Source of the DNA: Actinomycetes bacterium
GTDB lineage: Bacteria; Actinomycetota; Acidimicrobiia; Acidimicrobiales; Palsa-688
Direction of reading: 5' to 3'
Length of the DNA: 6,615 bases
Assembly: GCA_021798075.1 (NCBI GenBank)
Contig: JAJZYO010000116.1
Location: forward strand, 1 to 6,615
The position numbers and the translations under genes are program-made. The notes below the pieces were generated by a model. It was given only the letters and a program-made list of their open reading frames with translations. It made no database searches and was not told the DNA's origin. Position 1 is the first letter of the stretch. Each line of letters opens with the position of its first letter. This document shows, one piece after another, positions 1 to 5,685 of this stretch.

Positions 1-49
1 CCGGCCACACGAGGCCTGCCACCACGACGAGGCCTGCCGGCCACACGAG
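1..49 (+). repeat. Short direct repeats inside the linker coding sequence
   Basis: CCGGCCACACGAG occurs at 1-13 and 37-49, 36 bp apart. ACGAGGCCTGCC occurs at 9-20 and 27-38, 18 bp apart. The spacings are multiples of three and of 18, so the repeats stay in frame and encode repeated GHT and TRPA words in the linker. The array is probably cut by the left edge, so its full copy number is unknown. Confidence 0.7.
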
Positions 50-869
50 CGTCGCCGGCGGGGCGCTCTCGGGCGGCCACGGCTCGGGCCGCGGCATCCC
101 GGCGTCCGGCCGGGGCGCAGCCGGCCACCAAACCAGCGCTACGACTGCCGGCGGCCAAGCACACCAGGGCGGCGCCCCGGTGGCCAAGGCCGCGCCTTTC
201 GAACTTCGTACGGCCTGTAAGCAGGTGGTCGACATCGGTGACTCCACGTCGGCAAGCCTCATCTCGACCAGCTACCTCCCCGACCCGGCACAGCGGCTCG
301 GGGCCCAGTACGCGAGGGTCGGCGTCGACCAGTCCATCATGCGGATCGAGGGCGGGACTTCCATCGTCGAGACCCTCCCTGGCACCGACAACGCCTTCCA
401 GATGGCCAAGGCACTCGTCCAGCAGGGCTACAGGGGCTGCTGGGTGCTCGCCTTGGGGACAAACGACGCCGCCGACGTCTACGTCGGGTCGAACGTCGGG
501 ATGGCCCAGCGGGTGAAAGAGATGATGTCGCTGATCGGGGACCAACCCGTCCTCTGGGTCAACGCTGTGACCCTGGTGTCGAGCGGCCCTTATGCGGAGG
601 CCAACATGCGCCGCTGGGACCAGGCACTGGTGGCGGCGTGCCCGCACTACCCGGACATGGCGGTGTTCAACTGGGCGGCCACGGCACAGCGCTCGTGGTT
701 TATCTCCGACGGCATCCACTACAGCTCCCAGGGCTCGGCCAAGCGGGCCGCCGCCATCGCCGATGCCCTGGCCACGGCCTTCCCCGCCGGCCGGCCCGAC
801 GGGCGACGGGCCGGCTCTTGCGTGATCGACGGCACGCCACGCTGGCACCTGCCCAACTTCAAGTATTAG
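3..869 (+). CDS. SGNH/GDSL-type hydrolase domain, C-terminal part of a protein truncated by the window edge (possible acyltransferase-SGNH fusion)
   Basis: The reading frame is open from base 3 and ends at TAG 867-869, so the true start lies off the left edge. GTG at 180 is the first possible in-window start, but upstream codons in this frame end almost always in G or C, which argues that they are translated. They encode a Gly/His/Ala/Thr-rich linker of about 59 residues with no hydrophobic segment. Counting from GTG 180, an SGNH fold follows: block I IGDSTS with the nucleophile Ser22, block III GTND with Asn95, and block V SDGIHY with Asp177 and His180. All catalytic positions are therefore present. 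Members of this superfamily hydrolyse or transfer acyl esters, often on carbohydrates. A low-complexity linker before a C-terminal SGNH domain is typical of membrane acyltransferase-3 proteins that O-acylate cell-surface glycans, so I infer an upstream transmembrane acyltransferase domain. A free secreted SGNH esterase is the alternative. The end faces the beta-helix gene across 24 bp. Confidence 0.85.
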   Translation, partial: GHTRPATTTRPAGHTSVAGGALSGGHGSGRGIPASGRGAAGHQTSATTAGGQAHQGGAPVAKAAPFELRTACKQVVDIGDSTSASLISTSYLPDPAQRLGAQYARVGVDQSIMRIEGGTSIVETLPGTDNAFQMAKALVQQGYRGCWVLALGTNDAADVYVGSNVGMAQRVKEMMSLIGDQPVLWVNAVTLVSSGPYAEANMRRWDQALVAACPHYPDMAVFNWAATAQRSWFISDGIHYSSQGSAKRAAAIADALATAFPAGRPDGRRAGSCVIDGTPRWHLPNFKY

Positions 870-893
870 GGCCAGCAGCCGACGGCGCCGCCC

Positions 894-2042
894 CTAGGTC
901 CGGGCCAGGCGGAACTGCGACTTGGGCGCGAACGGCGTCCCCGGGCCGGCTCTGAACCCCACGCCGAGGTGGGCGAAGCTGCGTGGTGAGGAGATGTGGA
1001 AGCCCTCGGGGCCTCGCCAGTTTTCGAGCGAGACGTTCTCTCCGAAAAAGGTGACGTCGTCGGCGTCGATGCGGACGGCGTTGCCCCCGGAGGCGGCGAC
1101 CCGCAGGTTGGAAGCCTGGAGCATGGCGTAAGCCGACACAGCCTCGACCCACACGCCATGGCCGGCCGGGACGCCGGCACCGGTGGGAGCCTGGACGGTC
1201 ACGTTGGCCATCTGCAGGGTCGCGGCCATCCCGGCCTGGCCGGGGGCAGCCACGTGCACCCCGGTCACGCACCCGTCGAAGTCGGCATTGAACAGATGGA
1301 CCTTGTGGGGGGTGCCGGCTTCCGAGCTGCCGAGCGACAGGCCCTTGTTGTAGTTGTAGGCGAAGACGTTGGACAGGTGAGGGTTGTCCGAGCGGAGGAG
1401 ACAGATCGCCGTCCCATTGGCCAGCTGCCAGGCGGCGGCCGGCCTGTTGCCGGGGGGTTGCCAGTAGGGCCAGAAGTGCACGGTGTCGATGTAGTTGCTG
1501 TCCCTCGAGCGGTCGATCAGGATGCCGTAGGCGACCGGCTGGCCGAAGATCCGCCGCAGCGTGGCTTGTGCGCCCCCGTCCAGGTAGATGCCTATGTAAG
1601 GGTTGTAGAGGAAGATGTCCTCGACCAGGGCATTGTTGCCGGTCACCCGCAACATGGGCTGGGCGGGCGCCGGCGGTCCCCCCGTCTCTTGGTCGGGCAC
1701 GTTGAAGCCCAGGTTGCGCACCGAGGCGCCGCCCCCGGCCAGGGTGACCGGGCTCCAGCTGGCGCCGGCGGGGGCCAGCAGCCAGCTGCCAGCAAAGACG
1801 TTGGCCTGGGAGCCGGGCGTGTTCCAGCCGGTGCCGACCAGTGCCACCCCGGGCGGGAGCGTGAGGCCGGAGGACAGCCGGTAGCGGCCTGCCGGCAGGA
1901 AGACCGTGTTGCCAGTCGGCGCCTGGCCCGGTGCTGCCTCTTCGATCGCCTTCGACAGTGCCGCGGTGTCGTCGGTCGTCCCGTCGCCGGCCGCCCCGAA
2001 GTCTGCCACGTTGAGCAATGGGCTTGTACGCAGAGTGTTCAC
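894..2042 (-). CDS. Pectate-lyase-superfamily (GH28-like) right-handed beta-helix protein
   Basis: The 382-residue protein starts at GTG 2040-2042, preceded by AAGGAGG five bases upstream. This is the best ribosome-binding site in the window and fixes the start. Residues 11-30 hold the classic opening of this superfamily, VADFGAAGDGTTDDTAAL, followed by NTVFLPAGRYRL and GVALVGTGW (about 45-73), the usual first coils. The rest is rich in short beta-strand repeats with Asn and Gly turns, for example NNALVEDIFLYNPYIGIYLDG (split around 136-156) and NAVRIDADDVTFFGENVSLEN (around 321-341), as expected for a parallel beta-helix. Family members lyse or hydrolyse polysaccharides or serve as phage tail-spike depolymerases, and many have no proven activity. 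I cannot assign catalytic residues. There is no Sec signal peptide or membrane segment, so export would need another route or the protein stays in the cytoplasm. It is convergent with the SGNH gene and lies downstream of the small minus-strand gene after 179 bp. Confidence 0.85.
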   Translation of the reverse strand: MNTLRTSPLLNVADFGAAGDGTTDDTAALSKAIEEAAPGQAPTGNTVFLPAGRYRLSSGLTLPPGVALVGTGWNTPGSQANVFAGSWLLAPAGASWSPVTLAGGGASVRNLGFNVPDQETGGPPAPAQPMLRVTGNNALVEDIFLYNPYIGIYLDGGAQATLRRIFGQPVAYGILIDRSRDSNYIDTVHFWPYWQPPGNRPAAAWQLANGTAICLLRSDNPHLSNVFAYNYNKGLSLGSSEAGTPHKVHLFNADFDGCVTGVHVAAPGQAGMAATLQMANVTVQAPTGAGVPAGHGVWVEAVSAYAMLQASNLRVAASGGNAVRIDADDVTFFGENVSLENWRGPEGFHISSPRSFAHLGVGFRAGPGTPFAPKSQFRLART

Positions 2043-2047
2043 CGCCG

Positions 2048-2054
2048 CCTCCTT
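2048..2054 (-). promoter_or_regulatory. Strong ribosome-binding site of the beta-helix gene
   Basis: The minus strand reads AAGGAGG, then CGGCG, then the GTG start. It is a full Shine-Dalgarno match at five-base spacing. It rules out longer upstream starts in other frames and supports a well-translated product. Confidence 0.85.
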
Positions 2055-2125
2055 GGCTCGCCTTCACCCGACCATACCGTCCCGGGCACGGCGACAGGTT
2101 GCGGTCGTTGAGGTTGGCCATCTGA

Positions 2126-2164
2126 GGCAAGTGGCGCCGGCAAGAGGCGCCGGCAAGAGGCGCC
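2126..2164 (-). repeat. Three tandem 13-bp repeats upstream of the beta-helix gene
   Basis: Units at 2126-2138, 2139-2151 and 2152-2164 read GGCAAGWGGCGCC on the plus strand. The only difference is T at 2132 where the others have A. Each unit ends in the self-complementary hexamer GGCGCC, so neighbouring units can pair as a 6-bp stem with a 7-base loop. The array begins about 84 bp upstream of the beta-helix GTG, where an operator or 5' leader structure would sit. It could equally be a neutral replication-slippage repeat. Confidence 0.75.
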
Positions 2165-2221
2165 GAGTAGCAAGCTGGGAAGCAGATTGGCCCCGCCCGG
2201 CCAGGCGTTTGGGACCGCTAA

Positions 2222-2659
2222 CTACTCGGCGGGGTGCATGCGGCCGCCGGCGACGAAGGGCGGCACCCTGAAACTGCCCGCCGCGGTCGGGAGGGCCACG
2301 ACTGGGTGCGCGGCTGTCGGCTGGCGCCCCGGTGGCCGCGCCACGCCCTTCAGCTCTAATTCGAGCCCCATCCGCGAGAGGTCTTTCACGGACAAGTGAG
2401 GAGAGACGCTCGAGCCCACGGACATGAAATCGATGAGGAACTGCACCAGGGAGCGGCAGAATTCTGCCTTTTCCAGGCTGATCGCCGCGGGCGCCCGGTT
2501 GGGCGAGGGGCCGCTCAAAACGCCCGTGGTTTCGTCCAGCTCCATGAGGTCGGGCACCATGTACAAGAATACGTAAAACTGGCCAGCCGTGCGCCGACTG
2601 CAGGCGCGGCAATACACATAACCCGCCATTCGCGCAAAAAGAGAAGTCAGGGTGGGCAA
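2222..2659 (-). CDS. Small hypothetical protein with one CxxC pair
   Basis: I do not recognise this gene. The longest form (TTG at 2657-2659, 145 residues) ends at TAG 2222-2224. A more likely start is ATG at 2627-2629, giving 135 residues, although neither start has a Shine-Dalgarno match. From that ATG the product begins MAGYVYCRACSRRTAG, with a single Cys-x-x-Cys pair. A mixed hydrophobic/acidic stretch follows (FYVFLYMVPDLMELDE), then a helix-like SLEKAEFCRSLVQFLIDFM, then a Pro/Ala/Gly-rich tail. The amino-acid make-up and synonymous codons look protein-like, unlike the Arg/Pro/Ala-rich readings on the overlapping frames. It is divergent from the S51 gene. The TTG form would overlap that gene's start by 8 bp, while the ATG form leaves 22 bp, implying a shared or leaderless promoter region. 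One CxxC is not enough to claim zinc binding or redox activity. Confidence 0.5.
   Translation of the reverse strand: MPTLTSLFARMAGYVYCRACSRRTAGQFYVFLYMVPDLMELDETTGVLSGPSPNRAPAAISLEKAEFCRSLVQFLIDFMSVGSSVSPHLSVKDLSRMGLELELKGVARPPGRQPTAAHPVVALPTAAGSFRVPPFVAGGRMHPAE
2636..2646 (+). promoter_or_regulatory. Purine-rich probable ribosome-binding site of the S51 gene
   Basis: The run AAAAAGAGAAG ends five bases before GTG 2652. It is only a partial Shine-Dalgarno match but favours this start over GTG 2670. The preceding stretch, about 2560-2640, is the most AT-rich part of this gene boundary and probably holds the divergent promoters. I could not fix -10 and -35 boxes. Confidence 0.4.
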
Positions 2660-3389
2660 AGATGGGCGGGTGCAAAACAGGCCAAACGGTCCTGGGCCGC
2701 TAGCCCTGGTTGGTTCGGGCGAGTACCTGCCTCAGATGGCCGAGGTCGAGGCGGGCTTGCTGGAGGGCCGCCCGCCTCGCTACGTCCAGCTCGCGACCGC
2801 ATCGGTACCGGACGGCCCCTCGGTCGTGGAGCGCTGGCACGATCTCGGTAGGGCGCAGGCTCGGCGTCTCGGGGTGGAGGCGGTAGTGCTCGCGGTCAGC
2901 GACCGTGACACCGCCGGCGACCCGCTCGTCGCGGCCCAAGTGGCTGGAGCAGGGCTCGTGTACCTGTCGGGGGGCCACCCGGCCTTTCTGGCAGAGACCC
3001 TGCGCTCGACTCTTGTGTGGGAGGCGGTCTTGGCTGCCTGGCAGGAGGGTGCGGCCTTGGCAGGGTGCAGTGCAGGGGCCATGGCGCTGTCATCGTGGGT
3101 GCCGTCACTTCGTGATCCGAGCCTGGAGGGGGTCCCCGGGCTCGGTCTCTTGCCTCATGTGCGCGTCATACCCCACTTCGACGCCTTCGTCGCCAGGGCC
3201 CCCAGCCTGGTCTCGGGCGTCCTGCGAGACCGCGACGAGGGCGTGAGCGTGGTGGGCATCGACGAACTGACTGCCCTCGTCGGAGGCCCGGAGCGCTGGG
3301 AGGTGAAGGGCCGAGGTTCGGCCTGGTTGCTGAGGCCCGATGGCAGGGAGCAGGTGCCGGCGGGTGCGGCGCTCGAGACGCCGAGCTAG
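2652..3389 (+). CDS. S51-type serine hydrolase (peptidase E / cyanophycinase-like, class I glutamine-amidotransferase fold)
   Basis: The product is 245 residues from GTG 2652, which follows a purine-rich stretch ending AGAGAAG at 2646 and has five bases of spacing. GTG 2670 is a possible shorter start, and the conserved part begins only at about residue 16. Features in order are PLALVGSGEYLPQM (16-29), the family N-terminus; VYLSGGHPAFLAETL (103-117), the loop that binds the substrate backbone; LAGCSAGAMAL (136-146), the nucleophile elbow with Ser140; IPHFDAF (173-179) with a candidate catalytic His175; and GIDELTAL (202-209), conserved in cyanophycinase relatives. Proteins of this group cleave Asp-containing dipeptides (PepE) or beta-Asp-Arg bonds in cyanophycin. 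The real substrate here is unknown, and no cyanophycin synthetase gene is present. There is no signal peptide, so it is probably cytoplasmic. It leads the co-directional run with the HAD and Cfa genes. Confidence 0.85.
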   Translation: MGKDGRVQNRPNGPGPLALVGSGEYLPQMAEVEAGLLEGRPPRYVQLATASVPDGPSVVERWHDLGRAQARRLGVEAVVLAVSDRDTAGDPLVAAQVAGAGLVYLSGGHPAFLAETLRSTLVWEAVLAAWQEGAALAGCSAGAMALSSWVPSLRDPSLEGVPGLGLLPHVRVIPHFDAFVARAPSLVSGVLRDRDEGVSVVGIDELTALVGGPERWEVKGRGSAWLLRPDGREQVPAGAALETPS

Positions 3390-3410
3390 TGCCATAACGG
3401 CCACCTTTGC

Positions 3411-3448
3411 CCGCTGCGACCGGCCACCCCCGCTGCGACCGGGCCACC
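3411..3448 (+). repeat. Tandem near-identical repeat of about 19 bp between the S51 and HAD genes
   Basis: CCGCTGCGACCGGCCACC at 3411-3428 is repeated at 3430-3448 with one added G. A further GGCCACC lies just upstream at 3399-3405, so the GGCCACC word occurs three times within 50 bp. The array sits in the 127-bp gap, and its last copy forms the left arm of the inverted repeat that follows. Confidence 0.7.
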
Positions 3449-3464
3449 TTGGCCAGGTCGCGGC
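3432..3464 (+). terminator. 33-bp imperfect inverted repeat, candidate terminator or operator
   Basis: The arms GCTGCGACCGGGCCA (3432-3446) and TGGCCAGGTCGCGGC (3450-3464) are complementary at 13 of 15 positions. One of the two exceptions is a U-G wobble in RNA. The loop is CCT. The hairpin lies 42 bp after the S51 stop and 52 bp before the HAD start. No T-run follows, so it is not a classic intrinsic terminator. Tail-less hairpins do occur at gene ends in high-GC actinobacteria, and a dimeric repressor site is the other option. Confidence 0.45.
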
Positions 3465-3504
3465 CGCCCTGCCGCTCCAGCGCAGCCGGCCCGACGCCCC
3501 GGCT

Positions 3505-3508
3505 AAGG
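3505..3508 (+). promoter_or_regulatory. Ribosome-binding site that sets the start of the HAD gene
   Basis: AAGG lies eight bases before GTG 3517. It supports that start over the longer in-frame form from 3340, which would overlap the S51 coding end by 50 bp and run through the intergenic repeats. Confidence 0.55.
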
Positions 3509-3516
3509 TCGCCCTT

Positions 3517-4227
3517 GTGCCCGGCCCGAGCGCTGAAGCAGAACCGTTCGCGGTACCTCGGCCGGCGTTCCTATTCGACCTCGACGGGACCCTCGTCGAC
3601 TCGGTCTACCAGCACGTCACGGCTTGGCAAGAAGCGCTCGGCGCTTGTGGCATACCGCTTTCGGTCTGGCGTATCCACCGCCGGATTGGGATGAGCGGAG
3701 GCTTGTTCTTGAACGCGCTCCAGCGCGAGACGGGGCGCACTCTCGACCCCGAGACGCTGGCCAAGCTCTCGCGCCTTCACCGTGAGTTCTACCTCGAGCG
3801 GGTGGGGAGCGTCGTCCCTTTGCCCGGGGCGCGCCAGCTTCTTGCCACCCTTAGCGCCCACGAGGTGCCGTTCGCGGTAGCCACGAGCGGGGGAGACAAC
3901 GTGGCGTCGGCGGGCGTGGCACTGCTCGGGCTGGCGCCAGGCGTGCCCATCGTTACCCGCGACCAGGTGAAGCGGGCCAAGCCGGACCCGGACTTGTTCC
4001 TGGCAGCCGCCGAACGGCTCGGCGTGGCGCCGGCCCGCAGTTTCGTCGTAGGTGACAGCGTGTGGGATCTGCTGGCCGCACAGCGCGCCGGTGCGCTCGG
4101 GATCGGGCTCCTCTCCGGCGGGTACGGGCCCGAGGAACTGCAGGCCGCCGGCGCCTACCGCGTCTACAACGACCCGGCGGACCTCCTCGCCCATTTGGAG
4201 GAGGTCGGCGTGCGCCCCGCGAGCTGA
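3517..4227 (+). CDS. HAD-superfamily phosphatase (phosphoglycolate phosphatase / beta-phosphoglucomutase-like)
   Basis: The product is 236 residues from GTG 3517, a usual length for this subfamily. The start is chosen because AAGG precedes it and the conserved fold begins at residue 17. The frame stays open upstream to 3340, but that stretch holds the intergenic repeats. All four HAD motifs are present: motif I FLFDLDGTLVDS with the nucleophile Asp21 and acid/base Asp23; motif II AVATSGG with Thr123; motif III VKRAKPDPDLF with Lys155; and motif IV FVVGDSVWDLLAAQRAGA with the Mg2+-binding Asp180 and Asp184. The helical insert between motifs I and II (about 30-100) is a type C1 cap, as in phosphoglycolate phosphatases. 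The enzyme should hydrolyse a small phosphomonoester in the cytoplasm. The substrate cannot be read from the sequence, and the neighbours do not point to one. The stop is TGA, 44 bp before the Cfa gene, so the two may be co-transcribed. Confidence 0.88.
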   Translation: MPGPSAEAEPFAVPRPAFLFDLDGTLVDSVYQHVTAWQEALGACGIPLSVWRIHRRIGMSGGLFLNALQRETGRTLDPETLAKLSRLHREFYLERVGSVVPLPGARQLLATLSAHEVPFAVATSGGDNVASAGVALLGLAPGVPIVTRDQVKRAKPDPDLFLAAAERLGVAPARSFVVGDSVWDLLAAQRAGALGIGLLSGGYGPEELQAAGAYRVYNDPADLLAHLEEVGVRPAS

Positions 4228-4271
4228 ACCAGGGCGCGGCCGTTGCTCGATAGCGCTAACTTGGCGCCGCG

Positions 4272-5684
4272 ATGGCCGTCATTGGCGAAGAACACGAGGG
4301 CGCTGGGGTGCCCGACGGCAGCCCCGGCCCGAATGCTTACGATGGGACGCACGGCGCAATGGCTTCGGGTTGCGCGGCCGCCGGCCGAGCGGGTGTCGCG
4401 GGCAGGCTAGAGCCGCTGCTCGCTGGGTTTTTCCCGGACGGGCCGCCGGTGCGCTTTGTCTTTTGGGACGGCAGCGCCACCGGGCCTTTGGAAGGCGCTG
4501 GCCGCGTCGTCGTCCGTTCGCCGGACGCTCTTCGCCGGGTCCTTTGGTCACCCAACGAGCTCGGTCTGGCCCGTGCCTTCGTGACTGGTGAACTTGAAGT
4601 GGAGGGGGACTTGTCCGCCATGTTGCGGGTGCTCCGTGACGCCGCCGTCCTCGAGCGCGACAACAATGCGAAGCGCCGCGCTGCGAGGTTGCGGAACACG
4701 GTCCCCTCCTTGCTCACCTCGCTGGCGGGCCACGGCCGCGTCGGTTCGGTTGGCCTGCCGCCGCCCCGTCCGCCCGAAGAGGCGCACCTTTCCGGCTGGC
4801 GCCATTCCCGCACCCGGGATGCCGCCGCCATAACCCACCACTACGACGTCGGCGACGATTTCTACCGGCTCGTGCTCGGGCCGGCCATGACCTATTCCTG
4901 CGCCCGGTTCGAAGTCGCGGAGATGTCCCTGGAGGATGCCCAGCGTTCCAAGCACGACCTCGTCTGCCGCAAGCTCCGCCTCCACGAACGCCCCGGCATG
5001 CGCCTGCTAGACGTCGGTTGCGGTTGGGGCTCCATGGTGCTCCGCGCCGCCGAGGCCTACGGGGCCAAGGCCGTCGGTATCACGTTGAGCGCGGCCCAGG
5101 CGGCCTACGCCAAAGCCCGAGTCGAGGCCGCCGGGCTCAGCGCGCGGGTGGAAGTCCGCCTGCAGGACTACCGGGTGCTTCGAGGCGAGACCTTCGACGC
5201 CATCTCTTCCATCGGCATGTTCGAGCACGTCGGCTTGGCGCGGATGGACCAGTACTTTGCCACCTTGTACCGCCTGCTGGGACCGGCCGGGCGGCTGCTC
5301 AACCACGCCATTTCCAAGCCTGGAGGCAGCAAGATGCGAGGCGCCGGCTTCATAAACCGTTACATTTTCCCCGACGGGGAGCTGATCGACGTGGGCGAAG
5401 TGGTAAAGGGCATGCAGCGCGCAGGGCTCGAGGTGCGCGACGTCGAAAACCTCCGTGAGCATTACTGCTTCACGCTCAGGGCGTGGGTGTCCAACCTCGA
5501 GGCGTCCTGGGACGAGGCCGTGGCGATGGTAGGGGAGCGGCGCGCCCGCGCCTGGCGGCTTTACATGGCTGCTTCGGCCAACGCCTTCGAAGAGGGCAAG
5601 ATCGCTGTGCACCAGGTGCTCGGGGTGCGTTGCGGCCCAGGCGGCGAAAGCGGGATGCCCCTCACGAGGGCGGCGTGGGGATAG
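4272..5684 (+). CDS. cfa: Cyclopropane-fatty-acyl-phospholipid synthase-type SAM-dependent methyltransferase
   Basis: The product is 470 residues from ATG 4272. The first 40 or so residues are low-complexity and variable, and GTG 4308 has a better Shine-Dalgarno (GAGGG, seven-base spacing), so the true start is uncertain. An N-terminal lipid-binding-type domain spans about 45-135. The catalytic domain follows: HHYDVGDDFYRLVLGPAMTYS (split at 189-209) and Cys210; the SAM-binding loop LDVGCGWGS (246-254); GMFEHVG with Glu318; NHAISKP with His345; and REHYCFTLRAW with Tyr398. Glu318, His345 and Tyr398 match the bicarbonate/active-site positions known in bacterial CFA synthases, so the enzyme looks functional. 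It would add a methylene from SAM across cis double bonds of phospholipid acyl chains at the inner membrane face. The C-terminus SGMPLTRAAW is a normal family ending. Actinobacterial relatives (TmsB/UfaA1) instead make 10-methylene chains, but no partner reductase gene is visible. The S9 remnant begins one base after the stop. Confidence 0.9.
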   Translation: MAVIGEEHEGAGVPDGSPGPNAYDGTHGAMASGCAAAGRAGVAGRLEPLLAGFFPDGPPVRFVFWDGSATGPLEGAGRVVVRSPDALRRVLWSPNELGLARAFVTGELEVEGDLSAMLRVLRDAAVLERDNNAKRRAARLRNTVPSLLTSLAGHGRVGSVGLPPPRPPEEAHLSGWRHSRTRDAAAITHHYDVGDDFYRLVLGPAMTYSCARFEVAEMSLEDAQRSKHDLVCRKLRLHERPGMRLLDVGCGWGSMVLRAAEAYGAKAVGITLSAAQAAYAKARVEAAGLSARVEVRLQDYRVLRGETFDAISSIGMFEHVGLARMDQYFATLYRLLGPAGRLLNHAISKPGGSKMRGAGFINRYIFPDGELIDVGEVVKGMQRAGLEVRDVENLREHYCFTLRAWVSNLEASWDEAVAMVGERRARAWRLYMAASANAFEEGKIAVHQVLGVRCGPGGESGMPLTRAAWG

Positions 5685-5685
5685 C

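Noticed and set aside
870..893. Bidirectional terminator between the convergent SGNH and beta-helix genes
   Set aside because: The 24-bp gap contains only a short GC-rich self-complementary core and no T-run or long stem, so I could not support a terminator.
996..2111. Long plus-strand open frame of 371 codons opposite the beta-helix gene
   Set aside because: It is a Gly/Val/Arg-rich antisense shadow caused by GC-rich third positions. It has no recognisable motif, whereas the minus-strand frame has a strong RBS and a clear family signature.
859..2130. Alternative 423-codon minus-strand frame over the beta-helix gene
   Set aside because: It is an Arg/Pro/Gly-rich out-of-frame reading without motifs, and the real gene occupies another frame of the same strand.
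2126..2164. CRISPR array
   Set aside because: The units are contiguous with no spacers, only 13 bp long, and no cas genes are present.
2396..2851. Plus-strand 151-codon frame spanning the small unknown gene and the S51 start
   Set aside because: It overlaps the S51 N-terminus in another frame and its composition is Arg/Gly/Ala-rich. The minus-strand reading is far more protein-like.
3340..3516. Longer N-terminus for the HAD protein
   Set aside because: It would overlap the S51 gene by 50 bp and translate the intergenic tandem and inverted repeats into Arg/Pro-rich sequence. GTG 3517 has an AAGG site and sits just before the conserved fold.
2652..5684. A novel coordinated pathway formed by the S51 hydrolase, HAD phosphatase and Cfa genes
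   Set aside because: They are co-directional, but the structured 127-bp gap and the lack of a shared substrate give no positive evidence of a common system.
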